DNA of 64,000 nucleotides. It comes from an uncultured Eubacteriales bacterium. Its GTDB lineage: Bacteria; Bacillota; Clostridia; Oscillospirales; Acutalibacteraceae. The notes beneath the pieces are model-generated. The model was not told where the DNA came from. It ran no database searches and worked only from the letters and a program-made list of their open reading frames with translations. Positions 59,023 to 64,000 of the stretch are shown piece after piece. Location: positions 124,001-188,000 of the forward strand of contig CAJUDG010000002.1 of the NCBI GenBank assembly GCA_910584745.1, given 5' to 3'. The position numbers and the translations under genes were made by a program. Numbering within the stretch: the stretch's first letter is position 1; every line of letters starts with the position of its first letter.

Positions 59023-59646
59023 TTACTTTTTCAATAACCTCCTCACACAGTTATAGGTGATCTCGTAAATCGTCATAAACACATAGTCTATACCCGCTTC
59101 TGATATGGCTGTGCGCTGTTTCTCTGTTACGAGCGTATACGGATAGATGCCGAACATGAAAGGGAAAAAGGAGTAGATAAAATCCTGCTGTTCGGAGGCG
59201 GTCATATCGGGAAAATACTTTTCCAGGCAGCTTTGCACCATGCGTAAGGACTCACCATAAGCCAGCTTAAACTCCTTCAGGTGTTCCGGTCGGCTGTTTC
59301 CCTCCATGTCATAATGGTTCATGGACATGAGCTTCAAAAGCTGGGGATGCTTCTCCAAAGTGCGGGCGAGGTTGTCAGCAAACTCATCCCCTGTCATGGA
59401 TTCGTGCCGGGCCAGCATATCCCTCAACTCCGCGGTCCAGCGTTCATATTCCCGCTTCAGCAGCGCAAGGAAAATTTCTTCCTTTGTGTGGAAGTAATTA
59501 TAGATCGACGTCCTGGTAAAAGTGGTCTCGTTGCCGATTTCCTTGATGGTAATTTCCTTGAAGCTCATGGTCTGGTAGAGCTTCTCACAGGCGTTGACGA
59601 TTTCTTCTCTGCGGGCTTGGGTCAGTTCCGGCGAACCTTTTGGCAT
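59023..59646 (-). CDS. TetR-family regulator
   Basis: 207 residues from ATG 59646 after CGAGGTGCAGCGCA. HTH near the N-terminus (SFKEITIKEIGNETTFTRTS, then IYNYFHTKEEIF), helical ligand domain after. Promoter upstream carries a GTGTCA half-site like that of the esterase operon, so it probably represses both. Ligand unknown. Confidence 0.92.
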   Translation of the reverse strand: MPKGSPELTQARREEIVNACEKLYQTMSFKEITIKEIGNETTFTRTSIYNYFHTKEEIFLALLKREYERWTAELRDMLARHESMTGDEFADNLARTLEKHPQLLKLMSMNHYDMEGNSRPEHLKEFKLAYGESLRMVQSCLEKYFPDMTASEQQDFIYSFFPFMFGIYPYTLVTEKQRTAISEAGIDYVFMTIYEITYNCVRRLLKK

Positions 59647-59698
59647 TGCGCTGCACCTCGCTATGTTGTTCCTAAACAAATTTCACTGTGCTATTTGC

Positions 59699-59727
59699 AT
59701 TATACTCGTATTCTGACACAGAGGCAA
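59699..59727 (-). promoter_or_regulatory. TetR promoter with GTGTCA half-site
   Basis: Minus-strand TTGCCT (59727-59722), 17-bp spacer, TATAAT (59704-59699). GTGTCA lies within the spacer (59714-59719), fitting autoregulation. Confidence 0.65.
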
Positions 59728-59776
59728 CATATATTTTGAGTTGGGTGCAGAGTTCACAAAAAGTTCACACATCAAA

Positions 59777-60331
59777 TCATCGGGCTGCCCCCTTCTTAAA
59801 AGAGAGGCACTTTCCTATCACATCTCCGGTTTTCAAATATTCGTATGTGGGGAACTCAAACAATACCGGCTTCAGGGTGTTGTAGTTGATTTTCCCGGCT
59901 TCATTTATGTGTTCCTCCGCAACATAGGTGTTATCAATCGTGCAGATGAAATTCTCGAAACCCGGCGTATTGTAAATGTCCTCAACGCTGCACTCCATCG
60001 TAAGGGGCGCGGACTCAATGACAGGAGCGCCCCCATCGCCCACCGTATAGCTGAATAGCTGGGATTTATCTTCTTTGGTTCCGCTGACAGAACCGGCATA
60101 ATCTGCCTGGGGCAGAATACCTTCATCGACGATATTGATGGACAGCTTTTGGCTGCTTTTGATCAGGCCATTGATGAAGTGGGAGGCAGCAAGGCTGACA
60201 AGCACTCGGTCATGCCCAATGATCCCAACGTGGGCAACTAAAGTCCATGAGGGTTTATCCCCAGCCATGGCTCCAATGACGGTTACCGGCGTAGGGTACA
60301 GCGCTAAAACTGAGCCTATGTTTCTTTTCAC
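59777..60331 (-). CDS. Flavin reductase-like FMN-binding protein
   Basis: 184 residues from GTG 60331 (AAGGAGTCTTTACC upstream). Split-barrel flavin reductase family: LYPTPVTVIGAMAGDKPSWTLVAHVG and VSLAASHFINGLIKSSQKLSINI. Could supply reduced FMN, or itself be a flavoprotein partner of the local flavodoxins. The upstream DNA has a TTGAAT...ATTCAA dyad. Confidence 0.88.
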   Translation of the reverse strand: MKRNIGSVLALYPTPVTVIGAMAGDKPSWTLVAHVGIIGHDRVLVSLAASHFINGLIKSSQKLSINIVDEGILPQADYAGSVSGTKEDKSQLFSYTVGDGGAPVIESAPLTMECSVEDIYNTPGFENFICTIDNTYVAEEHINEAGKINYNTLKPVLFEFPTYEYLKTGDVIGKCLSFKKGAAR

Positions 60332-60393
60332 GGTAAAGACTCCTTGAATATTTATTCAACATCTTCAATTCCTTCCTGTTGCTTTCGCCCCTG

Positions 60394-61539
60394 CTATTCA
60401 AACATCCCCGCCGTCCGCCCCAGCAGCTCAACCACCGGCAGGTGCTGGGGGCAGCTATTCTCGCATTTCCGGCATTTCACACACTCGCTGGCTTTGGGCG
60501 AGGTTTTGGTTATGTTCTCATAGCGCCGGGCGGCGTCGCCTTTGCCCTCGTAGATGATCTCGTTATTGGCGATTTTGAACAGGTCCGGGATGCGGATACC
60601 CTTGGGGCAGCCCTCCACACAGTACCGACAGCCGGTGCAGGGGATGGTGTCCACGCTCTCCAGCTTCTCCTTTGCCTGGGCCAGGACAGCCTGCTCGCCG
60701 TCGGTAAGAGGCTGGAAGTTTTCCATATAGGAGATATTGTCCTCCATCATTTCCATCGTGGACATCCCGCTGAGTACAGTAAGCACCCCGTCCAGGGACG
60801 CGCTGTAGCGGATGGCCCAAGAAGCCAGGCTTGCGCCGGAATTGGCCCGATGCAGGATATCCGCCACATCCTGCCGAACCTCCACCAGCGTGCCGCCCTT
60901 GCAGGGCTCCATGACAATCACCGGGATGCCGTGCTTCATGGCGACCTCGTAGCATTTTCGGGACTGGATGACCTCGTCCTCCCAGTCGGCGTAGTTGATT
61001 TGCAGCTGGACGAACTCAGCCTCCGGGTGGTCCGTCAAAATCCTATCCAGCACTTCGGCGCTGTCGTGGTAGCTGAAACCGATATGCTTGGCCCTGCCCT
61101 CCGCCTTGCACTTTTTCAGGAACTCCCAGGCCCCCATCTTATTGGCCTTATCGATGCCGGAGGAAGGGAAACGGTCGCTGACCACCCCGGACAGGCCGTG
61201 GAGCAGATAGAAGTCGATGTAGTCCACGCCCAGGTTTTTCAGGGAGTTGTCGAACTTCTCCTGCATCCCCTCCGGGGTGTCGATGGTCCACATGGGCAGC
61301 TTGGTGGCGATTTGGAAGCTCTCCCGGGGGTGGCGCTCCACCACCGTCCGGCGGAACACGCTCTCGGACTGGCCCATGCCGTACACCGGGGAGGTGTCGA
61401 AGTAGCTGAATCCGGCGGCAAGGTATTTGTCGGCCATTTCGTTCAGCAGCTCGATATCAAACTCCCCGTCCTTCTGGGGCAGGCGCATATAGCCGAAGCC
61501 CAGCTTTTTGATGCTTTTGCCTTGTTCTGTGGTGATCAT
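60394..61539 (-). CDS. Aldo/keto reductase with C-terminal ferredoxin domain
   Basis: 381 residues. AKR barrel (FDTSPVYGMGQSE, IATKLP, DFYLLHGLSG) and C-terminal CTGCRYCVEGCPKG plus CVKCRKCENSCPQH cluster sites. Same architecture as the 48410 gene but a different subfamily. Adjacent to the flavin reductase and the frameshifted AKR. Confidence 0.9.
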   Translation of the reverse strand: MITTEQGKSIKKLGFGYMRLPQKDGEFDIELLNEMADKYLAAGFSYFDTSPVYGMGQSESVFRRTVVERHPRESFQIATKLPMWTIDTPEGMQEKFDNSLKNLGVDYIDFYLLHGLSGVVSDRFPSSGIDKANKMGAWEFLKKCKAEGRAKHIGFSYHDSAEVLDRILTDHPEAEFVQLQINYADWEDEVIQSRKCYEVAMKHGIPVIVMEPCKGGTLVEVRQDVADILHRANSGASLASWAIRYSASLDGVLTVLSGMSTMEMMEDNISYMENFQPLTDGEQAVLAQAKEKLESVDTIPCTGCRYCVEGCPKGIRIPDLFKIANNEIIYEGKGDAARRYENITKTSPKASECVKCRKCENSCPQHLPVVELLGRTAGMFE

Positions 61540-61573
61540 GGGGGTTCCTCCTGATTTGGGGTTTTTCTAATAT

Positions 61574-62562
61574 TTATTTATTGTTCTGTGCCATCACGCC
61601 CACCAGCTTGTGAGGGACATAAGGCTCTTCCAGATAAGCAATTTCATCGGAGGTCAATTCCAGGTCAACCGCCTTTGCCGCGCCCTCGATATGATGGAAT
61701 TTCGTGGCCCCCACCACCGGCGAAGTCACCTTCGTCAGCAGCCAGGAGAGGGAGATTTCCGTCATGCTCACGCCATGCTTATCGGCCAGCTCTGCTACAC
61801 GGGCAATGATTTTTTCATCCTGCTCGGCTGTGGCATCGTACTTGCCTTTGGCATAGCTGTCCTCCTGCAAACGCTTAGAGGTCTCGCCGGGGCGTTTACT
61901 GAGCCTGCCTGCTGCCAGGGCGCTGTAAGGGGTCATAGCGATGTTATCCTCCGTGCAGAGCCTCGCCATTTCCCTTTCTTCCTCTCGGAAAATCAGGTTA
62001 TAGTGACCCTGGATGGACACGAATTTGGCAAAGCCGTTCTGCTCGGCGATGGCGTTGGCCTTTGCCAGCTGGTAGGCGTAGCAGTTGGAGATACCGATGG
62101 CCCGGACCTTGCCCGCTTTTACGGCGGTGTTCAGCCCCTCCATGATTTCAAAGATTGGGGTGTTGTAGTCCCAGGAGTGGACGATGTACAGGTCCACGTA
62201 GTCCATGCCCAGGTGTTTAAGGCTGGTATCCAGCATATTTTGCACGTGCTGCTGGCCGGGGACCCCGGCGTCTATCTCGGCCTGGGTGCGGGGCGGGAAC
62301 TTGGTTGCAATGACCACATCTTCCCGCTTTGCCAAATCGCCAATGATGCGCCCCAGGTATTCCTCCCCGGTGCCGCCCTGGTAGCCGATAGCGGTGTCGT
62401 AGAAATTCACGCCCAGCTCCAAACCTCGCTTGACTATCTCCTTAGAGCTTGCCTCGTCCAGCGTCCAGGAGTGCATCCCTTTCTGAGGGTCGCCGAAGCC
62501 CATGCAGCCATGCAGATGCGGGAGACGTTCAGGTCGGAATTGCCTAATTTTGTGTACTTCAT
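61574..62562 (-). pseudogene. Aldo/keto reductase with a one-base frameshift near its start
   Basis: The natural start ATG 62562 reads KYTKLGNSDLNVSRICM like the paralogue at 56687, but at about 62503-62511 one base is missing (paralogue GCATGGGGTGCATGG, here GCATGGCTGCATGG), shifting the frame. The rest (from ATG 62503, 309 residues) is intact: FYDTAIGYQGGTGEEYL, VVIATKF, DLYIVHSWDYNTP. Either a recent null mutation or a sequencing error; ATG 62503 would give a protein lacking the first beta strand. Confidence 0.82.
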
Positions 62563-62617
62563 GATGGTTCCTCCCATTTGCTTATTATACTTCTTAACGG
62601 CATCTAATGAGTAATAA

Positions 62618-62713
62618 ATGAGCGCCCCCGCCGGAGAAATCCTCTCCTGGGGACGCTTTCATTTTACCGCTGGTTATAGCAAAAGTCCAATACCTGCTTT
62701 CTATTTCAGTTCA
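62618..62713. repeat. About 95-bp repeat, copy B
   Basis: Partner of 58857-58953; nearly identical, differing by about ten bases. Lies directly past the LysR stop, with the GCGCCCC...GGGGACGC hairpin and TTTCATTTTACC. Confidence 0.75.
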
Positions 62714-63583
62714 TGCCTCGGGAGCATTTCTGACGTGCCCGATAAACCGCTCCACCGCCCGGGAGCGTGCCTGCTCCTTCTTCCAGGCCAGCACCGCGCC
62801 GTTTTCCAGGGCCGGTGACAGGGGCACCAGCCGGAGGCTGTCATAGTAGGTGGTACCCAGGTCGAAGCAAAGGGCCACGCCCACCCGGTGCTTGACCATG
62901 ATGGCCGTGTTGGTGATAAGGTTGTACCGGGCCGCCACCTTCGCCTGGGCAAAGCACTCCCCGAACCACTCCCGCATCTGCTCATTCACCTGCTCCCGCC
63001 AGGAGAGCAACAGGGGGTAGGGCAGCAGGTCCTCCGGGGTGACCCGGGGGAGCGCCGCCAGCGGGCAGTCCTCCCGCACCAGGGCGCCCCATCGCTCCCG
63101 ATGGGGCATGGGCACGGTGTGATATCGGGAGATATCTACCGGCTCCATCAAAAGCCCCATGTCCAGCAGGCCGTTTTCCATGCGGTCCTTCACCTCGTCC
63201 GCCGTGGCGCTGTAGATGCGGAACTGCACCAGCGGGTGCTCTTGCCGGAAGGACACCATCAGGTCAGAGAGATGGGCCATGTTGCAGGTCTCCCCGCAGC
63301 CGATGGCGATTTCCCCTGAAAGCTCCTCCCGGCTCTGGAATTCCCGCTGGGTCTTATCGGCCAGCTCCAGCAGCTCCTGGGCCCGTCGCTTTAAGAGCAT
63401 TCCGTCCTCTGTCAGCAAAATCCGATGGCTGCTGCGGTGGAACAGTACCGTGCCCAATTCCTCCTCCAGCCCCATCAGCTGCCGGGAGAGGGTGGGCTGA
63501 GTCACGTGTAAAAGCTGTGCGGCGCGGGTGATGTTTTCCTCTCTCGCCACCGTGTAAAAGTATCGCAGGACGCGCAGTTCCAT
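62711..63583 (-). CDS. LysR-family transcriptional regulator
   Basis: 290 residues. Winged HTH (ELRVLRYFYTVAREENITRA, then LLHVTQPTLSRQL) and substrate-binding effector domain (AIGCGETCNM..., VALCFDLGTTY). Divergent in role from the AKR genes it follows. The DNA just past the stop, in another frame, would read EMLPRHELK, so the extreme C-terminus may have been frameshifted. Confidence 0.9.
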   Translation of the reverse strand: MELRVLRYFYTVAREENITRAAQLLHVTQPTLSRQLMGLEEELGTVLFHRSSHRILLTEDGMLLKRRAQELLELADKTQREFQSREELSGEIAIGCGETCNMAHLSDLMVSFRQEHPLVQFRIYSATADEVKDRMENGLLDMGLLMEPVDISRYHTVPMPHRERWGALVREDCPLAALPRVTPEDLLPYPLLLSWREQVNEQMREWFGECFAQAKVAARYNLITNTAIMVKHRVGVALCFDLGTTYYDSLRLVPLSPALENGAVLAWKKEQARSRAVERFIGHVRNAPEA

Positions 63584-63598
63584 AGGCTCCTCCTTCGG

Positions 63599-64000
63599 TC
63601 AGATGACCTTAAATTCTTTCCATTTGCCGGACTTCAACCGCAGGGCGAAGATCACCGCCCGGATAACCCAGTCGAGACACATAGCCGCCGCGATGCCGAT
63701 AACGCCCCAGTTCAACGCCACCGCCAGCAGCAGCGAGAACACCAGCCGCCCGCCGATAGTCGAGGCGATGGAGACTATCATGGTAAACTTGATGTCCCCG
63801 GCGGCCCGCAGGCCATTACTCAGCGGCCCGGACATGGGGAAGGCCACGGTGTTGAATACGTTGTGGATGAGTACCAGGATTATCACCAGGTGCTTTGCTT
63901 CGTCAGAAATCTGGTAGAAGTTCATCATGATGGGCGTGATGGCGAACACCAGGGCGTTCCAGGCCAGGGAAATCGTCAGGGTGATTTTCAGCAGCTTCTT
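63599..64000 (-). CDS. MATE-family efflux transporter, C-terminal part
   Basis: 134 codons open to the window edge. Membrane helices with LIHNVFNTVAFPMSGPLSNG, RAAGDIKFTM and VIGIAAAMCLDWVIRA match the C-terminal half of MATE/DinF-type multidrug exporters. Start lies outside. SD of the LysR gene follows the stop. Confidence 0.85.
   Translation of the reverse strand, partial: KKLLKITLTISLAWNALVFAITPIMMNFYQISDEAKHLVIILVLIHNVFNTVAFPMSGPLSNGLRAAGDIKFTMIVSIASTIGGRLVFSLLLAVALNWGVIGIAAAMCLDWVIRAVIFALRLKSGKWKEFKVI

Noticed and set aside
58857..62713. Insertion sequence explaining the duplicated segments
   Set aside because: No transposase, inverted ends or target duplications are visible; simple segmental duplication fits better.

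Overview
The window reads as the chromosome of a GC-rich Firmicute, most likely a gut clostridium of the Oscillospiraceae type. This is inferred from strong Shine-Dalgarno sites (GGAGG) throughout, an SLH-domain surface protein, lipoproteins with Ser/Pro/Glu-rich linkers, an ECF transporter S-component, many aldo/keto reductases with ferredoxin tails, and a siphophage of the kind seen in gut Clostridia. Species cannot be fixed from the sequence alone.

Positions 1 to about 47.45 kb are a nearly complete temperate siphophage (prophage). The lysogeny module (minus-strand KilA-N protein, orphan Phd-type antitoxin, ImmA/IrrE protease and CI-like repressor, divergent from a Cro-like gene and a Rha antirepressor) lies at 0-2.8 kb around a perfect inverted-repeat operator. 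Small early genes (2.8-5 kb) lead to a recombination/replication block (5-13 kb: SbcC-like ATPase, Sak4-like AAA_24 ATPase, DUF669 protein, SF2 helicase broken by an in-frame TGA, primase-helicase, RusA). A methylase-like protein, PcfK, PcfJ and a late regulator follow (13-17.7 kb). The late region runs from a promoter-like site at 17.75 kb through ParB-methyltransferase, TerS, TerL, portal, a minor head protein fused to a PBECR-type nuclease domain, scaffold, capsid, connectors, tail tube, chaperones, tape measure, Dit and Tal. Lysis genes (holin, GH25 endolysin) end at a terminator at 44.1 kb.

The most striking system is a complete diversity-generating retroelement (DGR) at 37.85-42.2 kb: tail target protein with a C-terminal variable repeat (VR), a 7-bp GAAA-loop hairpin 28 bp past VR, Avd, template repeat (TR) and reverse transcriptase. 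Over 122 aligned bases VR and TR differ at 11 sites, and all 11 are adenines in TR. The DGR would rewrite Asn codons in the C-type-lectin-like tip of a tail protein and so change receptor binding.

From 44.2 to 45.65 kb a minus-strand block of five small unknown genes sits in the usual place for lysogenic cargo, followed by an HTH gene with its own consensus promoter and a serine recombinase that has lost its catalytic N-terminal domain exactly where it meets a truncated uridine-kinase-like gene.

From 47.4 kb to the end is host chromosome, all on the minus strand. A seven-gene operon (56.6 to 49.7 kb) starts at a consensus promoter covered by a 15-bp perfect palindrome and encodes an esterase, four extracytoplasmic flavodoxin-domain proteins (one fused to an FGE/SUMF1-like domain, one to SLH repeats and a cyclophilin-like domain; one of the four domains sits in each of four genes), a DUF4405 membrane protein and a metallo-beta-lactamase-fold protein. 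It is flanked by a TetR operon (TetR, cyclophilin-like lipoprotein, tautomerase, aldo/keto reductase), a flavin reductase, two ferredoxin-tailed aldo/keto reductases, a frameshifted aldo/keto reductase paralogue, a LysR regulator and a MATE transporter cut by the window edge. Together these suggest a cell-surface flavin/redox system whose substrate is not evident.

Unusual non-coding loci inside the prophage include four tandem hairpins with compensating stem changes (12.22-12.37 kb), a promoter plus structured RNA plus terminators inside the head operon (24.76-25.13 kb), and a family of intergenic hairpins with GGAA at the 3' side of the loop.
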